A DNA stretch of 64,000 nt from Bacillota bacterium (GTDB lineage Bacteria; Bacillota; UBA4882; UBA8346): NCBI GenBank assembly GCA_029974635.1, contig JARKQY010000024.1, positions 248,001 to 312,000 of the forward strand, written 5' to 3'. Shown piece after piece: positions 9,287-17,686 of the stretch; position 1 is the stretch's first letter, and each line of letters starts with the position of its first letter. A program made the position numbers and the translations under genes. The notes under the pieces are model-generated. The model did no database searches. It had not been told where the DNA came from and worked only from the letters and a program-made list of their open reading frames with translations.

Positions 9287-9808
9287 ATGGATCTAAAATC
9301 ATTAATCCGGGAAGTGCCGGATTTCCCGAAACCGGGGATTAATTTTAAGGATGTCACCACTTTACTTAAAGACGGCCAGGCTTTCCGGCAAGTGATCGAT
9401 GAGTTTGCCGCTCATTTTGGGAATAAAAAGCCGGATTTGGTAGTAGGGGCTGAATCACGTGGGTTTATCCTGGGAGCGCCTTTGGCGTATAAGTTAGGAT
9501 GCGGATTTGTTCCGGTCCGAAAACCGGGAAAATTACCGGCGGAAGCGGCCAAGGCATCATATTCATTGGAATACGGTGAAGACAGTTTGGAGATTCATTT
9601 GGATTCCATAAAACCCGGCCAGAAAGTATTGATCGTCGATGATCTATTGGCAACCGGGGGGACAATATCAGCCACGGCCGATTTGGTAAGGCAGTTACAA
9701 GGGGAAATTATCGGGTTTGGATTTGTGATTGAATTGGATTTCCTAAACGGCCGGGAAAAGATCTCCGGTTATGATCTCTTGAGTTTGGTGCACTATGATA
9801 GTGAATGA
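9287..9808 (+). CDS. apt: Adenine phosphoribosyltransferase
   Basis: Salvages adenine to AMP with PRPP. About 173 residues. The N-terminus has the family's [15 protein letters not shown], then [12 protein letters not shown], and the PRPP loop [13 protein letters not shown]. The frame is open from a TTG at 9281, but the ATG at 9287 is better spaced from the AGGGGGG at 9270-9276. The stop overlaps the next gene by 14 bases. Confidence 0.95.
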   Translation: MDLKSLIREVPDFPKPGINFKDVTTLLKDGQAFRQVIDEFAAHFGNKKPDLVVGAESRGFILGAPLAYKLGCGFVPVRKPGKLPAEAAKASYSLEYGEDSLEIHLDSIKPGQKVLIVDDLLATGGTISATADLVRQLQGEIIGFGFVIELDFLNGREKISGYDLLSLVHYDSE

Positions 9809-11780
9809 GTCCAAATTGATCAATTTATCCCTGAAGCTGTTGCTGATCTCTGCCCTGATGCTGGTGTTTGTTTTTGCGGTTGGCATCCTTAGTTTCTCGG
9901 AGATTGAAACCGGTGATATTGCGCTGGATATGGGGGCGGAGTTACTGCCGGATCAGGCATTGAAAACCGGAACCGATCTCTGCTATGGAATATCAAAGCA
10001 AAAGGGTTTTTTGGCGTCGCAGGATTCCGGCAAGACTTGGGCCGTAAAAAATGAAGGCCTGCCTACCAAATTGGTATACCCGGCAACGGAACCACAGGTG
10101 CGGACGCTTACGGGCTTTGGGGTAGATCCGGATAATCCGGAAAGAGTAGCGGTAACAACCAGTTCGGCGCTGTTCTTGTCGGAAGATTCCGGAGAACATT
10201 GGCAAGCCATCCCGTTTAAAAACAAGGTCGGCCGGATTTATTTTACGGCCATTGCCCTCTCGCCTTTTGATAAGGATACGATGGTGGTTGGCAGTTCTTT
10301 TGCAGGAATATTTGAAACCAAAGACCGGGGCCGAACCTGGACCAATATCTCCGAAAAACTGCGTTTTCTTTATCAAGGGGCCGGTTTTTGGGAGGAGATC
10401 GCCGCGATTACTTTTATACCCGAAGATCCGGGTTCATTATTATTTGCTTGCGGTTTTGGAAACGGTCTCTACTTGTTCCCAAAAAGTCGCCAAACAGCAT
10501 TACCGATTGCTTGGGATACGGAGGGACAGAAATACCCCGGAGTCACTGGAAATGATAGTCTCCCGGAAAATGCCGCCGGGAAAGAGCCGGAGTTAAATTA
10601 TGATTCTTTAATTACCAATTTATATTTTATGAAAAATGATAATCCGGCGAGCGATAAACCATGGCTGCTGGAGATCGGGAATATGAACGGTATAAAATTG
10701 GCTTCATTGAATACCAACCGGTTGGTTCCGACCGGAGTTGTCGGATTGAGCCTTGCACCCTACCGGCCGGATCAAGCCAAAATTCACCGGCTGAACCGGG
10801 CGGCGGGGAAAAACGGTATTTATTTGCGCGCTGACAACGTCCGGGGGAAGAAGCTGGATACATATCTCCAATTTATGCAGAAAAACGGTTTTAACGCCTT
10901 GGTGGTTGACTGCAAGGATGATTCGGGGTTCATCACTTATAACACTCAAGTGTCCTTGGCGCATCAAGCCGGGGCGGTCAGGCCGTTTTTTAAAATGGAA
11001 GACCTGCTTAGCAAAACCAAAGAAAACGGAATTTACGTCATCGCCCGAGTCGTGGTTTTTCAAGACCCGCGTTTGCACCGCTATCAGAAATATAAATACG
11101 CAGTTTGGAACCGGGTGACCAACGGGCCGTGGTCCACCAAAGAATATTGGGTGGATCCCTATTCTCCCGATGTTTGGGAGTATGCCATCGCCATCGCCGT
11201 GGAATTGCAAACTTTGGGTATTGATGAGATTCAATTTGATTACATCCGGTTTCCCACCGATGGCGACATTGTTAATGCCACTTATCGTTACCGCACTGAG
11301 GGAATGGAGAAGATTGACGCGCTGGAGTCTTTTTTGGCCAGGGCGCGGGAACGGCTCAGCATCCCTATCAGCGCCGATTTATATGGTTTTAACTGCTGGT
11401 GCCGGGTGGATAGCGTGAATGGTCAAAATTTGGACATGATCACCAATTATGTGGATGTAATCTGCCCGATGTTTTATCCTTCTCATTTTACCAAGGGTTT
11501 TATGCCTGGTGTGGAATATCTGGAACGGGCCAGGCGGATTTATCGGGACGGCACCCGAAGGACGTATATAATTGCGGACAAGCGCTCCCTGGTCCGGCCT
11601 TATGTACAAGCCTTTCTATTGGGTGGAGAGACCAGAATGGCTCGAGCCGCTTATACCAAATATCTTAAAAACCAGATTGAAGGGGTAATGGATTCGCCGT
11701 CACCGGGTTTTACACTGTGGAATTACGGTAATGATTATTATATGGTTACCCAACCGTTGGACGAGTTGCTGAAAAAATAA
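9795..11780 (+). CDS. Membrane-anchored BNR-repeat/DUF4015 putative glycoside hydrolase
   Basis: 661 residues. An N-terminal hydrophobic segment (about residues 8-30) acts as signal or anchor. Residues 70-230 hold BNR/sortilin-like repeats recognisable by [16 protein letters not shown] and TKDRGRTW Asp boxes. The C-terminal 320 residues match the DUF4015 putative glycosyl hydrolase (TIM-barrel) family: [41 protein letters not shown] and [10 protein letters not shown]. The substrate is unknown; the domain is thought to act on cell-surface polysaccharide. It overlaps apt, so the two are probably cotranscribed. The BNR plus DUF4015 combination is unusual but continuous, with no frameshift. Confidence 0.75.
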   Translation: MIVNESKLINLSLKLLLISALMLVFVFAVGILSFSEIETGDIALDMGAELLPDQALKTGTDLCYGISKQKGFLASQDSGKTWAVKNEGLPTKLVYPATEPQVRTLTGFGVDPDNPERVAVTTSSALFLSEDSGEHWQAIPFKNKVGRIYFTAIALSPFDKDTMVVGSSFAGIFETKDRGRTWTNISEKLRFLYQGAGFWEEIAAITFIPEDPGSLLFACGFGNGLYLFPKSRQTALPIAWDTEGQKYPGVTGNDSLPENAAGKEPELNYDSLITNLYFMKNDNPASDKPWLLEIGNMNGIKLASLNTNRLVPTGVVGLSLAPYRPDQAKIHRLNRAAGKNGIYLRADNVRGKKLDTYLQFMQKNGFNALVVDCKDDSGFITYNTQVSLAHQAGAVRPFFKMEDLLSKTKENGIYVIARVVVFQDPRLHRYQKYKYAVWNRVTNGPWSTKEYWVDPYSPDVWEYAIAIAVELQTLGIDEIQFDYIRFPTDGDIVNATYRYRTEGMEKIDALESFLARARERLSIPISADLYGFNCWCRVDSVNGQNLDMITNYVDVICPMFYPSHFTKGFMPGVEYLERARRIYRDGTRRTYIIADKRSLVRPYVQAFLLGGETRMARAAYTKYLKNQIEGVMDSPSPGFTLWNYGNDYYMVTQPLDELLKK

Positions 11781-11867
11781 CAGTTACACCGGAGATAATG
11801 AAAGATTAAAAGGGGTCAGCCGGATGAGGTCCCTGGAAATCATTTGATGTTTAATTAAACATTAATC

Positions 11868-11925
11868 AAAGAAGGTATTTTGTTTGTCTTGGAAAAACCG
11901 GCGACAGAATACCTTCTTTTTATAT
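11868..11925 (+). terminator. Intrinsic terminator after the DUF4015 gene
   Basis: AAAGAAGGTATT (11868-11879) pairs perfectly with AATACCTTCTTT (11908-11919), with further weak pairing inside the loop, followed by a T run. Confidence 0.85.
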
Positions 11926-11950
11926 TGACAAATTCATTGGGTGGGGGAAA

Positions 11951-12000
11951 TTTGAAATGATAATACAGGAATTTAATGGATCTATATGGAATTATATTTT
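11951..12000 (+). repeat. Dispersed intergenic repeat, copy 1
   Basis: Contains TTTGAAATGATAATACAGG, then ATTTAATGGAT and TATATGGAATTATA. The same series is seen near 14727, 21786 and 53340, always between genes and next to accessory genes. Confidence 0.55.
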
Positions 12001-12265
12001 GTAATATAATTTTGAGTAATTTTGATTAATACTACGTGAAACATATGTCAGTAAGCCTTAAAATTGGGTCAACTCTCATTCTATCTTGTGCTGCCCTTTT
12101 GGGCAGCTATACGAACTGTAGTTTTGTTGGCCAATGGTTTGATAAGCTTCGAAGCACAAAACCTCGTTTCCCATTGACAAAGATGAAGCAAGCAGGAGGG
12201 GTAAGCAAGTTTTCTAACAATGGATAAAAGATTCGCACATCCAGGCTTTTTTAAAGGAGTCAAAT
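12001..12265. other. Intergenic stretch with a hairpin, no gene supported
   Basis: A short frame at 12036-12227 has no ribosome binding site or recognisable similarity. A perfect hairpin, GCTGCCC-TTTT-GGGCAGC, lies at 12090-12107. A GGAG site near 12256 serves the hydrolase gene that follows. Confidence 0.5.
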
Positions 12266-13030
12266 ATGAAATGGATTTTGGACAGTAAGACAATATCCGG
12301 AATCCCTGTGCTGGAAATCTATCCGGACAATATTAGCGGGAAACGCCCTTTAATCTTTTTAATGCACGGCGTTACAGGCAAAAAGGAAAACATGGTCGAA
12401 TACGGATTGGAATTTGCTAAAGAGGGATTTTTCGGTTGTCTCTTCGATGCTCATATACACGGTGAGCTAAAGCCGGATACTGTTAAAGAGCCGGATGATT
12501 ATTATCATCTGGAACCAAAACTGTTTTTTATCGACGAAACTGCTAAAATGATTAATATTTTATTGGATGCTTATGCCGAGAGCCCATTTATAGATTCGAA
12601 TCGAGTTGGTTTGATGGGGGTCTCCATGGGTGGACTTGTCATTTATAAATACTTAACGGATTATTATCGCGGAAATATTAAAGTCGTCGTACCTATGATT
12701 GCAAGTCCCGCCTGGTATAACGCAATTAAAAACTATATGGCAACGATGAATAAGCCGGATTTTTACAGCCGGGAAGATTTGGAATACATCAAAAGTATTG
12801 ATCCATTTAAGGTAATTAAGAACATTAGGGACGTGCCCTTATTGATGTTGAATGGTGATAATGACAGCACTGTACCCATAGAAGATATCAGGATTTGTTA
12901 TAGCATATTAAAAGAAAACTATAGCAACAAAGATAGGCTAAAATTCATTGAATATCCTGGTATAGGGCATCAGGTTACAGAGAGTATGGTAAACGAAACA
13001 AAGATTTGGTTTATAAAGTTTTTACGATAG
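12266..13030 (+). CDS. Alpha/beta hydrolase (prolyl oligopeptidase/dienelactone hydrolase-like esterase)
   Basis: 254 residues with an intact Ser-Asp-His triad: nucleophile elbow GVSMGG near residue 117, Asp in NGDNDSTVP near 211 and His in GIGHQ near 235. The oxyanion segment LMHGVTGKKEN is at residue 33. There is no signal peptide, so it should be cytoplasmic. The substrate cannot be predicted. AAGGAG lies about seven bases before the ATG. A HisC-like gene follows after 19 bases. Confidence 0.8.
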   Translation: MKWILDSKTISGIPVLEIYPDNISGKRPLIFLMHGVTGKKENMVEYGLEFAKEGFFGCLFDAHIHGELKPDTVKEPDDYYHLEPKLFFIDETAKMINILLDAYAESPFIDSNRVGLMGVSMGGLVIYKYLTDYYRGNIKVVVPMIASPAWYNAIKNYMATMNKPDFYSREDLEYIKSIDPFKVIKNIRDVPLLMLNGDNDSTVPIEDIRICYSILKENYSNKDRLKFIEYPGIGHQVTESMVNETKIWFIKFLR

Positions 13031-13049
13031 ATATATGGAGGATTTATAA

Positions 13050-14117
13050 TTGAGTAAATACTGGAATGAAAATACGAAAAATCTTGAGCCGTATGTTCCG
13101 GGAGAACAACCTAAAGATAAACAATACATTAAGCTAAATACCAATGAAAACCCTTATCCTCCTTCCGCTAAAGTGATTGCAGCCATTAAAAATGCCGCCA
13201 ATGAAGATCTGCGATTGTATCCAGATCCATGTTGCGAAGAGTTGCGTCAAACAATCGCCGGATATTATAATTTGACCGCTGAACAAGTATTTGTCGGCAA
13301 CGGTTCTGATGAGATCTTGGCCTTTTCTTTCGCGGCATTTTTTGATCCGGGGGAAGCCGCCATTCTTTTCCCGGATATAACATATAATTTTTACCCCGTT
13401 TATGCCGATTTGTATCGCTTAAAATATAAATTGATACCGGTAGATAACGAGTTTACAATTCCAGTTGAACGATTCTTTATCCAAAATGGCGGTATTATTC
13501 TGCCCAATCCCAATGCGCCGACTGCGAAATACTTGCCCATCTCACGGATTAAAGAAATCGTAGAATACAATTGTCGTTATTCCGAAAGAATCGTAATCAT
13601 TGATGAAGCATATATCGACTTCGGAGGAGAATCCGCAGTTGAGTTATTAAATGATTATCCGAATTTACTGGTAATCCAGACGCTTTCAAAATCCCGTTCA
13701 TTGGCGGGATTACGAATCGGTTTTGCCCTGGGACATAAAGATTTAATTGAAGGGCTCGAAACGATTAAGAGCTCCATAAATTCCTATACCCTTGATCGAT
13801 TAGCCATAATTGGCGCTATAGAGGCTTTTAAAGACGAGGAATATTTTCAGGAAATCAGAAGAAAAATCATAACGACCAGGGAATATGTAACGAAAGAGTT
13901 GACAGCCATCGGCTTTCATGTCATTGATTCCCGGGCCAATTTCATTTTTATTAGCCATTCTCAAATTTACGCCGGTGAACTATACCAGAAGCTAAGAGAG
14001 AAAGGGGTTTTGGTGAGGTATTTTAATAAACCGCGGATTGATAATTTTTTACGAATCAGTATTGGTTCTGAAGGGGAAATGGGAAGTTTTTTAAGGATAT
14101 TAAAAGAAATTTTATAA
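13050..14117 (+). CDS. HisC-like PLP-dependent aminotransferase
   Basis: A fold-type I aminotransferase of 355 residues resembling histidinol-phosphate aminotransferase: NENPYPPS near the N-terminus, FVGNGSDEIL, the Asp-Ala pair IIDEAYIDFGG and PLP lysine in LSKSRSLAGLRIGFALG. The start is TTG, chosen because GGAGG at 13037-13041 lies eight bases upstream and no other start fits. Without other his genes it may act on histidinol phosphate, aromatic amino acids or another amino acid; the sequence alone does not decide. Confidence 0.8.
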   Translation: MSKYWNENTKNLEPYVPGEQPKDKQYIKLNTNENPYPPSAKVIAAIKNAANEDLRLYPDPCCEELRQTIAGYYNLTAEQVFVGNGSDEILAFSFAAFFDPGEAAILFPDITYNFYPVYADLYRLKYKLIPVDNEFTIPVERFFIQNGGIILPNPNAPTAKYLPISRIKEIVEYNCRYSERIVIIDEAYIDFGGESAVELLNDYPNLLVIQTLSKSRSLAGLRIGFALGHKDLIEGLETIKSSINSYTLDRLAIIGAIEAFKDEEYFQEIRRKIITTREYVTKELTAIGFHVIDSRANFIFISHSQIYAGELYQKLREKGVLVRYFNKPRIDNFLRISIGSEGEMGSFLRILKEIL

Positions 14118-14697
14118 GTGAAACGCTGCGTCAGGGTTTCCTTGGACCTTGGATACGCCCGCATCGAAGATTACGGGGTGTGGATCTTTAACAACGAAAG
14201 GAGTAGGGTAAATTTGGAAGAGGTAAAAGTAGAAATCAATCGGGCGATTAAGGAAAGACTTCCTAACACTTATGAGATCTTGATAAATTCGGGATTGATG
14301 ATTCATCCATACGTATACAAGGTTGTACTAACCGGGTCAAGAGGTTTGGCCGGAAGCTACAGGGGAGACTCGGATATAGATTTATCTGGATGAGCGAAAT
14401 CTGAAATCCCAAAAAACTGAAGCGGAAATATTAGAAAGTGTTCTGGATATCACCTTATCAAGCTGGAAAAGTCTCATTGAGCTTGACACTGCTGTTGTAT
14501 TTGATATTAGTAATTGCCGACTGAGTTGTTTTGATTGTGAGACCGCAAAAGAACGGCGCTGTAAAGAAAAAGGAATAGATTGTCTCGGGCTTTATAAAAT
14601 CCAAAAAGGGTTCAACGGATATGTGCCCAAGATCGGAATCGATATCGAACGCGTGTATCCAATGATTACAGTATATGAACGAAAAAGAAATTTGTAA
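14118..14697 (+). pseudogene. Frameshifted nucleotidyltransferase
   Basis: The first 91 codons (GTG start directly after the HisC-like gene) run to the nucleotidyltransferase signature GSRGLAGSYRGDSDIDLSG and stop at 14391-14393. A neighbouring frame reads on without a stop from about 14380 to a TAA at 14695-14697. It encodes a plausible continuation with a Cys-rich segment (NCRLSCFDCETAKERRC) and ends VYPMITVYERKRNL. The intact protein would be about 190 residues. A deletion between repeated TTTATCTG words could explain the shift (inference). A sequencing error or programmed shift is not excluded. Confidence 0.7.
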
Positions 14698-14720
14698 GAA
14701 GGAATTTTTTATTTTGCTAT

Positions 14721-14760
14721 CCGGACATACAGGGATTAATGGATATATATGGAATTATAA
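14721..14760 (+). repeat. Dispersed intergenic repeat, copy 2
   Basis: ACATACAGGGATTAATGGAT followed by ATATATGGAATTATAA, similar to the copies at 11951, 21786 and 53340. Confidence 0.5.
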
Positions 14761-14921
14761 GGAACTAATTTGTTGAGTACGTGCTTGAAGAAAATTTATT
14801 TCGTATATACTTCTATTAGTGTTGAATAAAAGAAGTACTTCGTAATATTTCATTTATGCGATAGTTATATGACATGCCGCGAAAATGGCGGCCATCGAGG
14901 CCGCTGTCAAGAACAAAGAGG

Positions 14922-15683
14922 GTGATTAAAATAGATTTTAAAACAGTTAATGCCAATCAAGTGTTGCAGGATACTTTTGTGGATGAATATAAGAAGGGGA
15001 TGAGTTTTTTTTATTCACAATTGGTAAATTTGAATGTCAATCTGTTTGTTATTAACAAAATAAGGAGGTTTCCGTTTGGGATTTTTTGCAATTCAAGTGA
15101 AACAATATTTTTTTCCATGGTGATAAGCAATTTTTTTGAAATTAGTGTTTTAACGATAACGAGATTAACAACAGATGCTGCGGGTAATCCATATACATTG
15201 CTAAGATTTAAAAATTCCATAAGGACCTACATTAAACCAGAATATCTTGATGAGTTTTCTCAATTGCTTAGAACGAAAAGATTTGATGCTGGAGTTAATG
15301 CTTTGTTGGAAAGAGCTAGAACTTTAAGAAATGAAAGTATCGCCCATATTAAGAAAGAAGCTATAGAACAACCTGAACATTTAAACATCAGTGAATTAGA
15401 AAGCTTGAGGGATGCACTAAATGATTTATTAGATTCAATTTCATTTGATGTTACACATCTGATGCTTCCGATTGAATATGATGAACAAGTTCAACATCCT
15501 CAAGGTACAGACTCAAGACCTGATATTGAAAGGATTTTGGATAGGGTGGCTATAGATAGTCGCAAATTGCATTTACCAGAAGTTATGCCTCAAATCTGGC
15601 CTGGTGTAAAAAAAAGAATGAGCCCTCAAGAGTTAGAAATATTTAATTCATATAGAAGAAAATTTAGTTTACCAGAAGCTTGA
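14922..15683 (+). CDS. HEPN-like protein (AbiU2-type), possible RNase
   Basis: 253 residues from a GTG start with GAGG just upstream. The frame is open further 5' to 14874, but that part is a GC-rich palindrome. The all-helical first half ends with TLRNESIAHIKK. The R-N-x-x-x-x-H arrangement (about R136 and H142) matches the RX4-6H active site of HEPN ribonucleases, and the wording is like the AbiU2 HEPN subfamily (recognition from memory). No antitoxin-like partner sits beside it. The gene is AT-rich compared with its flanks, suggesting transfer. Function uncertain. Confidence 0.55.
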   Translation: MIKIDFKTVNANQVLQDTFVDEYKKGMSFFYSQLVNLNVNLFVINKIRRFPFGIFCNSSETIFFSMVISNFFEISVLTITRLTTDAAGNPYTLLRFKNSIRTYIKPEYLDEFSQLLRTKRFDAGVNALLERARTLRNESIAHIKKEAIEQPEHLNISELESLRDALNDLLDSISFDVTHLMLPIEYDEQVQHPQGTDSRPDIERILDRVAIDSRKLHLPEVMPQIWPGVKKRMSPQELEIFNSYRRKFSLPEA

Positions 15684-15690
15684 TTTAAGT

Positions 15691-15916
15691 GGTTGTCCCT
15701 CCTTGGACAACCTTCAAATGAGGGCCGACGGTACGATCATATAACAGCAAGGGTTTGCGCAAGGGGATTCGTCCATAAAGAATGCGGAATGATAGTGTTG
15801 GCCTCACCCACATCGGCGAACCCAAGATAAGAGCTATCTAGGGTTCGTCAACGTCGCAAACCCGCGGACGTTCTACGAAATACACCGCCCGGGGGTGCCG
15901 CCCTTCCATGGGCGGC
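15691..15916. repeat. GC-rich palindromic spacer 1
   Basis: It holds several hairpins: GGTTGTCC/GGACAACC (15691-15712), CGAACCCAAGATA with TATCTAGGGTTCG (15817-15847, one mismatch), AACGTC/GACGTT, and GCCGCCC-TTCCAT-GGGCGGC (15897-15916). The last ends just before the next ribosome binding site. Composition differs sharply from the AT-rich genes on both sides. Confidence 0.55.
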
Positions 15917-15937
15917 CGAAATAAAGGAGTGAAAATA

Positions 15938-16462
15938 ATGCCATTATTAGTTTTAGCATACCCAGTACTTTCAACAAATGATTATAATTGGATTCAGGAG
16001 TTTCGGAAAAAACATGATGAGCTTTTTTATAAAGTTGCAGAGCCTCATTTTACGATTGTTTTTCCGACATTTGGTTTTGACATTGAAGATTTTCTAATAG
16101 AGATGGAAGAAAAATCGAAAGATGTTAAAATGATTGATTTTGAGATTAAATCTGCAGTTATTAATAAAGATTCATTTAGTGATTATTGGCATGTTTTTTT
16201 AACGCCAGATCAAGGGAACAGCAATATTATAAAGCTTCATGATAAATTGTATTCAGGGAAAATAGCAAAAACGCTAATGTTAGAACTCCAATTTGTATCA
16301 CATGTAGGTATTGGTAATTCCAAGGATAAATGGGTTTGCAAGCAACTTGTTGATGAAATAAACGGACTGGATATTAGGATTTCAGGAAGAATTGCTTATT
16401 TGGATATTGTAAAATATGAAAAGGATAAGGTAGAAACGATAAAGAAGTTGGGGCTAGACTGA
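15938..16462 (+). CDS. 2H phosphoesterase-superfamily protein (2'-5' RNA ligase-like)
   Basis: About 174 residues from the ATG at 15938, chosen because AAAGGAG (15923-15929) lies eight bases upstream. Two H-x-T/G motifs mark the 2H fold: PHFTIVFP near residue 38 and SHVGIG near residue 127. The second His motif has Gly instead of Thr/Ser, which may alter activity. Members hydrolyse cyclic phosphodiesters or process RNA ends. The gene stands alone between two GC-rich spacers. Confidence 0.65.
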   Translation: MPLLVLAYPVLSTNDYNWIQEFRKKHDELFYKVAEPHFTIVFPTFGFDIEDFLIEMEEKSKDVKMIDFEIKSAVINKDSFSDYWHVFLTPDQGNSNIIKLHDKLYSGKIAKTLMLELQFVSHVGIGNSKDKWVCKQLVDEINGLDIRISGRIAYLDIVKYEKDKVETIKKLGLD

Positions 16463-16469
16463 AAGAGAC

Positions 16470-16735
16470 GCCGCGACCATCCATGGCGCGGCTGGGCGGT
16501 ATACTTCACAGAACACGTTCGTTCCCGCTTCGGGCGCGTGGGGAAATATCACGAAGTTGAATCGAAGAAGGGTAATTATGAAGAATCGCGCCACATGCCT
16601 TCGCTAACCGAGTCGGCGGGGAAAGTAAAATCAATGAAGCTGGTCCACCTTGTAAGCTCAGGCACGTCGGGCACGTCGGGACGTTAGACGACATCGATGC
16701 CAACGTCCGCGTCTTTTCGGGACGCCAAGAAGAGC
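16470..16735. repeat. GC-rich palindromic spacer 2
   Basis: It begins at the previous stop with the hairpin GCCGCG(A)CCA-TCCA-TGGCGCGGC (16470-16492). It contains a tandem GGCACGTCG pair (about 16661-16678) and a stem GGACGTT (16679-16685) with AACGTCC (16702-16708), then GCGTC/GACGC. The word GTTAGACGA at 16683 recurs inverted after the DUF2442 gene (TCGTCTAAC near 17448). Confidence 0.5.
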
Positions 16736-16763
16736 TTCGAAGTAATTGTTGAAAAAATAATAA

Positions 16764-16793
16764 TTGAGAGTCTATTTCTTCCTGGTATATAAT
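16764..16793 (+). promoter_or_regulatory. Promoter of the DUF4160/DUF2442 pair
   Basis: TTGAGA (16764-16769), an 18-base spacer, TATAAT (16788-16793), then TATAAGTATAG. A similar arrangement, GAGAGT then TATAAT-TTAAGTATA, precedes the AraC-type gene at 17687. Confidence 0.55.
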
Positions 16794-16821
16794 ATAAGTA
16801 TAGAATCCTTGGGGGTTAAGG

Positions 16822-17082
16822 ATGCCAATTATTTCAGAGTTTTACGGAATCAAGATTATGATGTTTTGGAACGACCATATGCCTCCGCATTTTCACGCCG
16901 AGTATGGAGATAGTAAAGTATTAGTAGAAATTAAAAGTGGAACAGTTATTCGAGGAGTATTTCCGTTTAAACAGCTTAAATTGGTTTTAGCATGGTGTGA
17001 AATTCATCGTGACGACCTTCTTCAAAACTGGGAAAATGCGGTCCAACATCAAGAACTATGTCGAATTAATCCTTTGGTTTAA
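16822..17082 (+). CDS. DUF4160 domain protein
   Basis: 86 residues with the hallmarks of DUF4160: MPIISEFYGIKI, then NDHMPPHFHAEYGD, and a C-terminal LVLAWCEIHRDDLLQNWE. It is paired with a DUF2442 gene eight bases downstream. Such pairs are frequent in bacteria and have been listed as toxin-antitoxin-like modules, but a biochemical role is not established. The ATG follows a GGGGG ribosome binding site. Confidence 0.85.
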   Translation: MPIISEFYGIKIMMFWNDHMPPHFHAEYGDSKVLVEIKSGTVIRGVFPFKQLKLVLAWCEIHRDDLLQNWENAVQHQELCRINPLV

Positions 17083-17089
17083 GGGGTGA

Positions 17090-17389
17090 ATGAACATGTT
17101 TCATAAGATAATTCAGGTTTATCCAACGGAAGATTTTAAAGTCTATTTATATTTTACAGACGGAAAAATAAAACTGTTTGATGCTAAAGAGCTTGTGAAT
17201 CAAGGCATTTTTCAACAACTTCGAAACGAAGAAAAGTTTAAAGAAACATGTACGGTACTGAACGATACATTAGCTTGGGATTTGAGTGGAAAACGAGATC
17301 CATCAGATTGTTTGGATTTGGATCCAGAAGAATTGTATAAAAAATGTCCTGACGTCGAAGAACCAGAAATTAATTCTGCAATTCATTAA
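17090..17389 (+). CDS. DUF2442 domain protein
   Basis: 99 residues starting at GTG or the ATG at 17096. Typical DUF2442 wording: PTEDFKVYLYFTDGKIKLFDAKEL and TLAWDLSGKRDPSDCLDLDPEELYKKC. It is the presumed partner of the DUF4160 protein. Its stop codon lies in the base of a 19-base-pair hairpin. Confidence 0.85.
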   Translation: MNMFHKIIQVYPTEDFKVYLYFTDGKIKLFDAKELVNQGIFQQLRNEEKFKETCTVLNDTLAWDLSGKRDPSDCLDLDPEELYKKCPDVEEPEINSAIH

Positions 17390-17431
17390 TTTTGAAAGTA
17401 GCTGCCTTCCATGGCAGCTACTTTCAAAATT
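17388..17431. terminator. Long perfect hairpin at the end of DUF2442
   Basis: A 19-base-pair perfect inverted repeat (17388-17406 with 17413-17431) with loop TTCCAT. There is no U-tract on the plus side, so it may be an mRNA-end stabiliser or bidirectional terminator rather than a canonical terminator. The loop matches the hairpin at 15897-15916. Confidence 0.6.
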
Positions 17432-17686
17432 AGGGGCAATCGACGGTCTCGTCTAACAACGTACTCAACGCTTCCGGCGCGGGTGACTCGTAAGATGCGA
17501 TGCTTTAGAGAAAAGAAGAAGCATATGCAAAATCAAAAAAATAATTGTGGCTGTATGGGGTAGCGGAGTAATCCGCTATCCTGCCGTGGCTGGAAATCAT
17601 TTTTTTATAGCAAAAAAATTCGAGAGTGTTAACATGATTGTCTATATAATTTAAGTATAACCTCTGGAGGCTATTTAAAAAACAGA
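17432..17686. other. Spacer 3 and promoter ahead of the AraC-type gene
   Basis: It carries GTCTAAC at about 17450, a hairpin TAGCGGA-GTAA-TCCGCTA (about 17562-17579) and a probable promoter: GAGAGT near 17622, 17 bases, TATAAT at 17645-17650. The ribosome binding site GGAGG (17666-17670) is 16 bases from the ATG at 17687, an unusually long distance. Confidence 0.45.

Noticed and set aside
12036..12227. 63-codon frame as a small gene
   Set aside because: No ribosome binding site, overlapped by an equally long opposite frame and a hairpin; composition looks non-coding.
15011..15220. Opposite-strand frame within the HEPN-like gene as an antitoxin
   Set aside because: No ribosome binding site and no antitoxin-like motif; a shadow of the coding frame.
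16463..17686. Classical integron attC sites
   Set aside because: GTTAGAC and GTCTAAC cores are present but not paired within any single spacer, and no integrase gene is visible.
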